Origin: Azolla caroliniana
Taxonomy: Eukaryota > Polypodiophyta
Direction of reading: 5' to 3'
Length of the DNA: 64,000 bases
NCBI GenBank assembly: GCA_043228905.1
Contig: JBHGNT010000011.1
Coordinates: forward strand, 21,700,001 to 21,764,000
Positions 23,901 to 34,300 of this stretch are shown piece after piece. Position 1 is the stretch's first letter. Every line of letters starts with the position of its first letter. A program made the translations under genes and the position numbers. The notes under the pieces were generated by a model. It saw only the letters and a program-made list of their open reading frames with translations. It was not told the origin of the DNA and did no database searches.

Positions 23901-26835
23901 GCTTGCACTCACTTGCAACTGTGATCTCTACAGAACATTAATGGAGAATCTGAAAAATAATTTACATAAATTGTGACCTGTGTATAGGCAATAAGTGCAA
24001 TCAGGAAACTAGAAAATCCCAGAGAGAAAGAGACACATATCACCCTCCTCAGGGAACTTCAAATAATAAGCTAGGATCTTCAATTTTTCAACAGTAAATT
24101 GGGAATTTGGTTGCATACAGAATGATGATAAAGCTCAAGCCCCGCTTCCAATGACGAGCCAAATATTTGGAAATGAAGTAAAACCCTAAACACTTATGTC
24201 AAGCATTAGGAAAGAAAGTAGAATAATGTTGGATACGAACACAAGAAGCAAAATCAAAATTAATGGTCATCAATGGTCTAAAAAGAAAATTCTGATATCA
24301 CTACTCATACTAGCTAGTTTGTTTTTCCCAACAAACGAGCTTGTATATATCTTTGTTATTTCCCTTTGTTTCTTTCTCCTTCTTACTTAATAGCTGTCTC
24401 TTTTTTGTTTTGAATCTGATTCTTTTCCTTTAATTTTGTTTCCCCACTTGCATGCTTTTCCTAATTCTTCAAGAATCACATGAACTCCTTTCCGATTTAT
24501 TATCTTGCTTTAAGTTCTTCATGTTATTGATTCTTCAAGGGCTAATGGATGATCAATGATTAAGAGTACAAGGGCAACACCATTTTCTCCAAACATGTAT
24601 CTACACTCGAATGATGGAATTTCTCTCATCGATATTCGAAATTGATATGGCATTTGTGATACGTAGGTATGTGTCAGATCTAGGGACTGACTGGGCTCAG
24701 TGCATTTGCATACTCAACAAGCAGTCAAGCTCACTTTTACACATCATGCATCATGTATTTGTATTTTCTGTTTCTTATATGTGCAGTCTGAACATTAAAT
24801 ACAGAAAACACGAATCAGTAACACAAAAAGGCCAGGGAGAACACGCTACAATAAACAGAAGTGCCAAAAAAGCAATAAAAAGCTAAATAGTTACAATATT
24901 GAGTGTTTGTAGAAAGTTCACAGCAGATATGCTACATTTAACATATGCAAAATCAAGAAGCATATCGCCCTTCTTTTTTTACTATAACTATGGCTTGGTC
25001 TGCCTGAGTTTCTCTCAATGGTGCTATAAGTTTGATCAATTAGAGACCCATAATAATCCCCAGCATATATTAAATATTTTTAAGTATCATATGAATGATG
25101 ATCATAAATGAGGTTCAATCATACTTGTGTCCCATTCTCTGGAACCAGAGCTGCAAGAATTTTGGCAGTATGAATACAATGGGTGATGTAAGGTTCACCA
25201 GTCATCCTCATCTGCCCTGAATGTGCCTCTTTTGCATAAAACACAGCTTTAAGAACCTGCAAATTTAAGTAGCTGCTAAGTTATTATTACAGTACAACGA
25301 TGAAAAAAACTTAAAATTGACTAGTTTCTACCTTTGGTTCTTCAAAGATCTTATAGCCAGTAACATCCACACCTTCCAATAATACTTGCTCTGAAACATC
25401 GAACAAGAAGCCACATCAATTTGAAAACAAATTCAACCATGTCAAGTCGAATGGTGGGAGATGGAATAAAAAACCCTTTAGTAGATCCAAAAGCTTCATT
25501 ATTGACCGACAAACTGTGGGAAATGGAATCGGAGAAACTCTCATGGAGCAATCTCCTTCATTATTGATATAAATGGGGCACAGTAGTAAAGACATGCGGA
25601 TTCAAAATGAACCAGACGAAAATAAGCTGATCTGCCTATGATACTTTAAAAGGAAGTTGAGATCTTTTACAGTTGCAGGTGGTCTGGTTCACATGCACCT
25701 CAAGTCTCCCATTGGTTTTTGTAAGTTTCATTGGAAATGTGCTGTAAAAGAATACTTTGTTGGTTTCTTCATGCCTCAATAATGATTGCAGGAATTGACC
25801 TTATTCAGGTGGTTCAACAACGGTATTCAGTGGGTCTATCCACAATCAAGAGCTCTTCCTCCAGCATGCCATGTGTGTTACGTGCACATGCATAACACAC
25901 ATTAGAAGTCATTATTAAGGCTATAGATAGACACTTTGCATTGGATCTACCATGTACTTGGCAGTGCACAACCTAGTAACCATGACTGATAACTATGGTT
26001 TAGCTACCACAGCTTGGGTTTATAGACATACCCTCCTTTTTGTGCATTTTCCATTCATTCTACTTATTTTCCACCATTCTAATAACGTTGGCAAGCTTGA
26101 GCATTTTTGTGCATTTACAAACCCAATGCACCATTGTCATATGAAAATGCACTTCCACCTCTACCCCAGCTAACGGGCTTTAAACCACAGATAGTTTTTA
26201 GGTGGAGATGCAATAACTAAGAATTCTATTGTGAATCATAAATAATTGCAATCAATGAATTCGTTTGCATCATTCTTAAAAATATGTAAAATGCACTTTT
26301 TAATTTTTCTTGCTTCTTGGTATCAAGTATACGTGTGGTGTACATAGCAATGTGTTATGGCGTTTTCCATTTTATCTTGCTTCACAGTAACAACTGCAAG
26401 TGTAGTGCACATAGTAGTAATAAAAAAATTAACCACCCTTTTTCTAATTTTCTAAAAGTCATAATAGTTGGGTTGTGGATGCTTACCTGGGCTTTTCTCA
26501 TTTTGTGGCAATAGAGACTCAACTTGTGTTGAAAGGCATGCACCAGATGCGATGGCAATGGCAGTGACAGCCAATTGAGCAAGTGTGGAAATGACAGCTG
26601 AGTGAGCACTTGAGTTCGCAGTGGTAGCTATGGCTCCACTGTAAGCCACAACAGTTCCAATAGATGCAACAGGTGATCCAAAATGTAGCCCTTTAGCAAC
26701 GGCCTTGTCCAACCCCTTCCTCAGGCTTGTATCCCAACTTCTCTTCAGTGGATTACATATCCGGGTCAAGCTAAATTCTTTCAAATCCATGCAACCAAAG
26801 CTTCTAAAACAATCCCTTACGGATGGATCCGCCAT
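14986..26835 (-). CDS. RelA/SpoT-type (p)ppGpp synthetase/hydrolase, 18 exons, 884 aa
   Basis: Predicted guanosine-tetraphosphate enzyme. Exons: 26835-26487, 25390-25332, 25256-25125, 23719-23579, 23492-23421, 23341-23247, 23073-22941, 22837-22655, 21444-21254, 20953-20887, 20606-20473, 20183-20117, 19598-19536, 19433-19192, 16744-16585, 16410-16318, 15900-15703, 15261-14986. All join in frame at GT-AG borders and give 884 residues. Residues about 75-110 are hydrophobic and Ala-rich. The HD hydrolase domain spans about 145-327, with GEPYITH, LLHDVIDDT (metal-binding HD) and [11 protein letters not shown]. The synthetase domain spans about 455-580, with YDARALRVVV, DDYIINPKPSQYQSLHT, EVQIRT and HAEYGHAAHWLYKE. 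A TGS-like module (about 827-884, IRWPDGEIMRMPAGST) ends the protein; there is no ACT domain. I recall a plant RelA/SpoT class with an IWCSLASRLG-type segment that fits (here VWCSLASRLG), but I cannot name the class. It is distinct from RSH1, RSH2/3 and the EF-hand CRSH. Introns hold an hAT MITE and LINE tail sequence. Confidence 0.9.
17260..18850 (-). mobile_element. LINE 3' tail, internally duplicated, in an RSH-like gene intron
   Basis: On the minus strand near 18830-18740 the translation reads WWEKLLKDNNTSIQ, then AHQQRTIATFF. This resembles the ORF2 end of the LINE tail at 34.8-35.4 kb ([23 protein letters not shown]). Untranslated tail sequence follows down to about 17260 and is repeated in diverged form: the words CTATTACATATGAGAGTAG, AGATACAGG.T, GGCACATACTTCAAGACTAA and AAAATGTGCACT each occur at least twice. 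It lies wholly inside the intron between exons 19433-19192 and 16744-16585. The exact ends are not fixed. Confidence 0.65.
21751..22246 (-). mobile_element. hAT-type MITE, second copy, in intron 8 of the RSH-like gene
   Basis: The element spans 21759-22238 (480 bp) and is flanked by a perfect 8-bp duplication AATAGTGG at 21751-21758 and 22239-22246. Its ends, TTGCAATGGGCACGG and CCGTGCCCATTGCTA, are near-perfect inverses and match the ends of the 7186-7735 copy when reverse-complemented. The interior is again made of AACCGAACC / GGTTTGGTTT-type sequence. It lies between exons 22837-22655 and 21444-21254, so splicing removes it. Confidence 0.9.
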
Positions 26836-29802
26836 ATTTCCAGGTTAAGTGATGTTTATATAAAGATGTATCTTGGGGGTGCAAATTCTTTGGGAAAATA
26901 TAAAAAAAAACCTGCGGAGCTACACAGCTTTGTCAACGAATATAAAATAATACGTTTGAGCGGCATCAAGCTGTGGAATAATACAAACACACTTGGGAGC
27001 GCCAAGCTTTGTAGAATGATACAAAGAAATACCTTGAGGAGGGCACTGTTGCCTGCAGGTTTAGCAACGTTTTGATTCGTTTGTTGGGGGGGATGTGGCG
27101 TATCTGAACCTTCAAAACTCTTTTTACATCTATCGGTCTAAGTCAGTCTAAATATGCGGATGAGAACCATAAGCAGAGACCTTGCTCTGCCAAAGGGTTG
27201 ATTCATGTTCTGGCACCTTAACCCAAATCCAATCCCTCTCTGTCTTTCTATCTATTAGAGAAGATTTTTATTTTTTCCTGATTGATGAATCCATGGGGGA
27301 GAGAGGCATAGAGATTCCGATCTCCCTAATCTCGGTATTCTGTTCTTTTCTTTCGTTCTGTAGGGCCCAACAAGAAGCAAGGAGAATTGTATGCACCACA
27401 TGGCATAGCTTCCATCCAAGCAAAATGTGTACAATCTTTACCTGATTCTTCTCGTTCATCCGTCCTTATGTTATGTGATGCCCATTCATCCACCCCCTTC
27501 CTCCTTCCTTCACTCACCTCAATCCATCACGTTGGTTTCCATATGTTTTCTCCATCGATTAACACAATGCTTCCGGATTTGACACACCTCCTTGCCATCA
27601 AAGATCATATGTAGTTGCTGCCATTGTTATCAACCACTTCATGCTAATAATACCAATCCTCACCACAATTTCACATTGCCACCCCTTGGACCTTGTGTTG
27701 CTCTTGCTAGTTAACAATTCTTCTAAGAGCCCCCGACGTGCCTCCGAACTACCCTATGATATGGATAATGTTGATGAGGGCCATGTTTAGGCCTTCACAT
27801 GACATAAGATTAAAGCTAAGGTAGCATGGAGCAAAAACTGCCATCCCATTGCCTAGGTCCTCATCAAAAAACTTGTGAGACCCCAAAATGTTGACAACTA
27901 TAAAGTGCATAGTTAATTATGGAAACAACTTTGCGTTAAGGGAAAATGTTGACATCCACGAAAATATGCATGATCATGAGGTGCAAAAAGCAAAATTCAA
28001 GGCAAAATTTAAGTTATGGCTCAACGTCTTAGAGTAGACAAGGAATATGATGCTCCAACAAAGAATGTAGTAGGCGAAGTCCCAATTCCAATGTTGTTAT
28101 ACTAGATTAAATTACAGCTAAATATGGCCCATCACATGGTTACGTCATTATGAATGCCACTCGTAAGAATGATCTCATGGTGGCATCATATCCATGTAAC
28201 GAGGGAGGGATGTTGGATATGTGTGTCATAGGAGCAACCTCACATGAAGTGGGTCAAGCCCTATTGGTCTAGGTGTGCACATACATACTACCGCAATGTG
28301 ATATAGACATTCTTTGAAGCTACTGAAGGTCATGCTGAGTATGAGGGCATGCCACCTACAAAGGCAACACAAGCTTATTCAAAAAGCAGATCCTAGGTTA
28401 GCATTGTATACATGTTCTTGTCATTGATCGATTCAATATAATTACAAGTAAGAAATACTTCTCTATCTTGAAGGCAACAATCTCATAGAGCCAAGGAAGC
28501 TATTATGGTGAGCACACTTCTGCAAAGCTACATGAATAATCCCCAGAGCCAAGGAATAATAATACTATGATGATGGGCACACATTTCCAAAGTTATACAG
28601 ATTGCCTCTAGAGCCAAGGAACAACAAAGCCATTATGATGAGTACATGCTTAAATCTGATCTGGCTGAATTTCTCAGCTTTTTATGAGTATTAAATAAAA
28701 TAAATAACTCCTCGCCAGCAAAGGGAAAATAGCATAAAAAACAGTGAATAGGCGGTTCGCATTGAATGTAAATACCTTCATACACATCAGCACAAAAAAT
28801 GCGCTTTCTATATGTGAATAGCACTATAATATGAGCAACATAATATCCTAACTTGCCTCAATGTCAAAACTGTGTTATACATCTGATATCACATCAGGAT
28901 TTATTACAACATGCTATAGAGAATATAGCATACTTTCTAGAAATACATGGTATATAGCACAGACCCCAGAGCTTGCTTCATGCCATGAGGAAATGTCTTT
29001 ACATGCAGCCAATGAAAGAAGTATTCCTGAACGAGAACAAAATATAATAGGATAGTGTTACACTCTTGGCAATTCCTTCGTTAGCTTCCAAACTTCTTCC
29101 AACTATTTGCTCAAGTATATATAATACATGGCCGCGAGCTCTGTTTCTTGGCTACTTATCATTCTGAACGAACAATCCCCACATGCAACCTCCATAACAT
29201 CATCAATTTACAACCACAGCTACGAACAACCAAAATTTCCCATTCAATTCCTCTTGGAATAGTGTTTCATCGAGAATTACGTATAACTTTTTGCTTGCCA
29301 CGTGCATCCAGTCGACAAGTTTATAACTCCTGGAATAAATGTGATGTCGGTGTATGCAATCATCTAGCAGCAAATAAATAGAAGATGTTATGTAACTTCC
29401 ATCCCAGAGAAAAGGTGATCTCACTCACTAAAATGGCAATTGAATTTTTTAATGTGCCAGTTGGAACTATTTATAAAGAAATTTTGACAAAAATATGTCA
29501 TCCTATTAAATCCATATAAATTATGGTATTTTTTCATAATTTCCTATTTATTTCATTCATACATCCGATTGAAATATATTCAATCCCTCTATAAGTTTGT
29601 AGTATATCCTCACAATTTCCTAGATGAATCCGTCAGAAACCTATATAAAATTTCTACTTCATTGCTAATTGGACAGGTATTTCCTCTTCACTTCCTATAA
29701 TTTCATGCACACAAAAGGAACTCAGCAGATTAGAAAAGAAATTTTTCTTGAACTCGGGATCGAAACAATGCTATATTTTGGAAAATAATATAAAGAACTT
29801 AC
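26836..29802. other. Spacer between the two RSH genes; no complete gene seen
   Basis: This should include the promoter of the RSH-like gene (just above 26835) and the 3' end of RSH1. Conceptual translation near 28130-28260 (+) gives a short run, KNDLMVASYPCNEGG, that looks like decayed coding sequence, but I cannot assign it. A conserved final RSH1 exon (expected to encode about 30-40 residues after the ACT core) was sought here and not found with confidence. Confidence 0.45.
28490..28665. repeat. Three diverged tandem units of about 60 bp
   Basis: AGAGCCAAGGAA followed about 10 bases later by ATTATGATGAGCAC-like text occurs at about 28493, 28552 and 28611. The units differ at several positions. 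No coding role is apparent. Confidence 0.65.
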
Positions 29803-31356
29803 AAGGTTTTCAATACTCCCATCGATATGGAAGAGCATTACCCCCAGTCCTCTGTCCTTATCAGTCTCCGCCTACAAAGAGAAATTACAAATCAATTGTA
29901 ATAAGGAACACATCTATTTCCTCTTATTCTATGCTCCAGAACTTAAAATCTTACTGCACATGCGCAAATAAGAATTCCAGCATCTCCAAGGGTTGAAGCA
30001 ACTTCTGCTAGCATGCCTGAGACATAAAATTTGATACCCTCAAATAAGAAGAATGCATGCAGATAAACCTGATGATCAGAATATAATACACAACTAGAAA
30101 AGAGACTTACTTTTCCGATCAAGACAGAGAACACTGAACCATTGGATTGATTGGCTTTCTGATCCTTGCCATGAAGCAACTTTGCTAGCTTGCCAGTTTT
30201 CTAAACTTGCTTTGACTTCTCTATTTATTGAGAGAAATGCAGGTCTTGTAAATGATCCAAGTACAGCATTCCTACTGAGATTTGAGTCAACAGTGAGATA
30301 GGGTGACATTTCATCAGGTTTTTTATTTTTCTTCCCATTTATTTGTGGTGGAAATGTTCTGCCTCCTTCAAGTATTTTGCTGCTCAAATCTTTGTATTGA
30401 GGAGTAGCTGAAGGGGTGTTAATATACTTCGGTACACCAAAACCAGTACCAAGAAAATCCCAATTGGAAAGTTCATCCGTAATCATTTCATTTACCCCAT
30501 CATTCAGTGAACTTCTATCCATCTTATCTAGCTCAAATACAAAACTCCTCACAGAATCAGCAGTGATTTCATCAGCGGCTAATGCAGCTTGGTCCTTCAG
30601 GAACTGCCAACCAAATGAGTATCATAAAATGTTCAATACGTATGCCTATAATCACTCAATCAAGGTAGACTTTTAGGTATCATATACAAATATAAAGGTT
30701 AAGTCTTTAATAAAACCTTGGTGATCTTATGTCGAGCACTGCGTGTCTTAGCATGTTGTAACCATTGTTTGTGACGGTGGAAAACTGACTTTATGGACAG
30801 ACCCTGCAGCATATAGAGTAAAAACATATTTGTGAAACAGGGATCCTCGCTTTCTTAGACACTCTTTGGACTATGTTTGGATTACCTCTACTATATTGTG
30901 GGAGTTTGGGATATGGTTGCACAGTTACCAGTTACTTGGATATATATTTTGATATATGTAAATGAATTTAGGCACAAATGATGTATGTATCATAGGTTGA
31001 AAGACAGATAGATGAAAGAGGACGCACCAAGAGTTACATAACACACTAAGAATCCACATACATCAGATCATGGAGAATGCTGATTATATATTATTTCATT
31101 GAAAAAAAAGCTGAGTTTATTGTTAACAACCAGACAACATTCATGACTCTTATTATCAAGGAATCTAATTAAATCTTGTTACTAAACTATCATGATCCCT
31201 GTAGCAAACCAAATTTTGATTTACACTTGGGAAATAGACTTACATCATAGGTTAAAACCTCAACAACTTCTGCATTGGCTAAGGTATGAGCTGGTGATAC
31301 TAAATTGCCATTTACCTACAACCAAATCAGTAGACATGTTGGTAAATAATCGCTCA

Positions 31357-31387
<31 letters not shown>

Positions 31388-34300
31388 TACATTTTTAAGA
31401 CTAAAAATCCTAGTCATCCAGTTACATTTAAACAAGATATATTATTCCAACTTTTGAGTACCTTTGCAGCCACCATACTATTTCCCAACTCTGTATGTAT
31501 TTGGTATGCATAATCAATAACTGTGGCACCTTTGGGAAGATTCTTAATCTACAAAAAAAAAATAGAGATTTGATGTGATTCAACTTCTGATTCACTAAAC
31601 TAAAATCCATTCGTGGTGACTTCTATAGCCCATAGGGAACAAAATTGTATACCTCTCCTTTTGGTGTGAATACAAAAACTCGACTTCCAAACAGATCCCC
31701 AGTAACAGTGTCAACAAATTCTTGGGCAGACATGTTACCCACAAATTCCTCTTGCCATTCTCTTATAGCATTCAGCCAACTCACCTATGAAACATAGAGA
31801 TTTCAAACATCTCCATGATCAAACTCTCAAATATGAAATAATTACTGCAATAACATCAATATTGCCACTCTCACCCTCCGTGCTAGATCAACATTGTTCA
31901 TCATTTTCTGTGAATTATTTGAACCAAGTAAAAACGAACAGCTAGATCTTCCACTGTAATGTGCTGCAATTCCTCGTTCGGCCAGGATATCCATTTCTTC
32001 TGTCCGTATCTGCAATCCGCACAAATCAGTAAGCTGGAGCTACATTGAGATTGAACATTTATTCAAGCAGGAAATTACAAATCACCTGGATCTCTAAACG
32101 AAAAGTATTTTCATACAAGAAGGGAAGCACGCTGGTATGGAGGCTTTGATACCCATTGGGTTTTGGAGTGGCAATGTAGTCTTTCACCTGCAGAGCAATC
32201 GCATTGTGTAAATTCACCCGTGACTGTAAAGAGCAACACATTCAGGTTTTCACCATACCGATTGTGGTACTGGAGTCCACGTTTGATGAATCAATCCAAG
32301 TACATGGTAACAAACCTGTTATAAAATACTATCGTAAGTTCCCATTTCTAAAATATTTAGTTGAAGCTTTGGTTTGATGATGCAATACCTCACCTGTTCA
32401 TGATTACACAAGGCTGCTCCTCTTGAATGTGCCTTTGGAGAAAGGATGATTCTCAACTACAAAACAGACAATTAGATATTTTCATATTGCCTATATGACA
32501 TCTTAAATAAGACAACATTGAGGGCAGTATGTTCCAAAAAAGAAGAACCTGAGCTATATCTCGAACTTCATTTATAGACCCTTTGAATTCCACAAGCTTC
32601 TTGTAAATGCTAAAAAGGAAATAGTTATGATCTTACAATCAATGGCTTGGCAAAGATGCACCTTTAAAAAAAAATTCGAACAGATAGCAACATTTAATAT
32701 GAAGTTTCTATCGATGCTACCATCCCATTTAAATCATATTCACTCTTTCCTTCAAGCAAATCCCTTCACTTTATCGAATAGAAGTTCAAAGGATGAAACA
32801 TATTACAAATAATCAATAAACATCAATGAAACTGACTTCAATTGGCAAGCTTAAGGTAATGGAAAGATATAAAGCCAGAAAAGTAAAAGGATCTTCAGAC
32901 AAGCCATTTATGTCACATTTGCATCATGTTCATGAGAGTTTTCAATGGGATGATGAAATTCCAGCATCTGCTTTAAATACTGGTCAGGTGGATCATCTGG
33001 CTAACTGAATGACGATGCAAGATTGGCTGTATCATGACATGACCATATAGCAATGATAAAAGTGATGGATAGTCTATCATATCTTTGAACACAGTAAGGA
33101 AACCGAGGAACAAAATAAATAAAAAATATCTGATTCCAATCTCATGACTACCACAACAGATGGCAGACAATTATCTACTTGTAAAAATTAATTTAATTGC
33201 AAATTAATACCTGTACAGTTCCTTGCATAAAGTCTGCACCTTCACATCTACTCCCATGAAAGTAAGGAATTGATCTTCAGCAATGTGCTCAAGCAAATGT
33301 CGTCTAGCCTAGGATAGCAAGTTCATGAGGGTATTATAAAATGGTATGATATGTTATGCCATGCTGTACATATAATCATCAAATTAATTGTCATTATTCC
33401 TAGCCCTTACCTCAAGTGCTTCATCTTCATGTTACATATAATCATCAAATTAATTGTCATTATTCCTAGCCCTTACCTCAAGTGCTTCATCTTCATGTTA
33501 CATATAATCATCAAATTAATTGTCATTATTCCTAGCCCTTACCTCAAGTGCTTCATCTTCATGTTACATATAATCATCAAATTAATTGTCATTATTCCTA
33601 GCCCTTACCTCAAGTGCTTCATCTTCATGTTACATATAATCATCAAATTAATTGTCATTATTCCTAGCCCTTACCTCAAGTGCTTCATCTTCATGTTACA
33701 TATAATCATCAAATTAATTGTCATTATTCCTAGCCCTTACCTCAAGTGCTTCATCTTCATGTTCACTGTAAACTTCTTCAACTCTCTTCTTCAAATTAGC
33801 ATAATCTTCAGGATGAGAATACATAAATGAGAGATCCTCTAACTCCGACTGCACATAGAGAAGCCAAACTGTCATAATCACTAGATGTGTAAACCCATTA
33901 AACTAAATGCTAAAATCAAGCTATATTTAATCTTTACAATCGCATAGGAGAAAGCTAAAATAATCATGACATCTCATGGTTCTCTACAAAGAATTTATGT
34001 TTCGAAATTCCTCATAAAAATAAGCCTTGCAGATTATAAGTTATGCTTGAATATAAGCAATAGATAAAACGGAAAACTGAATGGAGATCATCTATCTACA
34101 AACCTTTATTTTGTACATGCCAAGGAGCTTTGCCAGAGGTGCAAACACTTGAAGGGTCTCTGAAGCTATGTAATTCTGAAATATACAAGCACAAAGTTTT
34201 CTGATACCTTAAACAAAACCAAGATAATAATGTCCAAAGAAAAGCAGAAAAAATGAAACCTCTTCTAAGAGATAAAACGTTTTCTTGAAAACCAAACAAT

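Noticed and set aside
27182-27614. Overlapping open frames on both strands above the RSH-like gene
   Set aside because: No domain or splice partner; probably promoter-proximal or spacer DNA.
30416-30676. 86-codon + strand frame
   Set aside because: Antisense shadow of the long RSH1 exon 30603-30111.
33366-33766. CRISPR-like direct repeats
   Set aside because: Units are adjacent with no unique spacers and lie in a plant gene.
33351-33830. A 159-codon + strand frame with a repeated 22-residue peptide
   Set aside because: It is the antisense shadow of the 66-bp minisatellite (66 is divisible by 3, so the frame stays open). No evidence of a real repeat protein.
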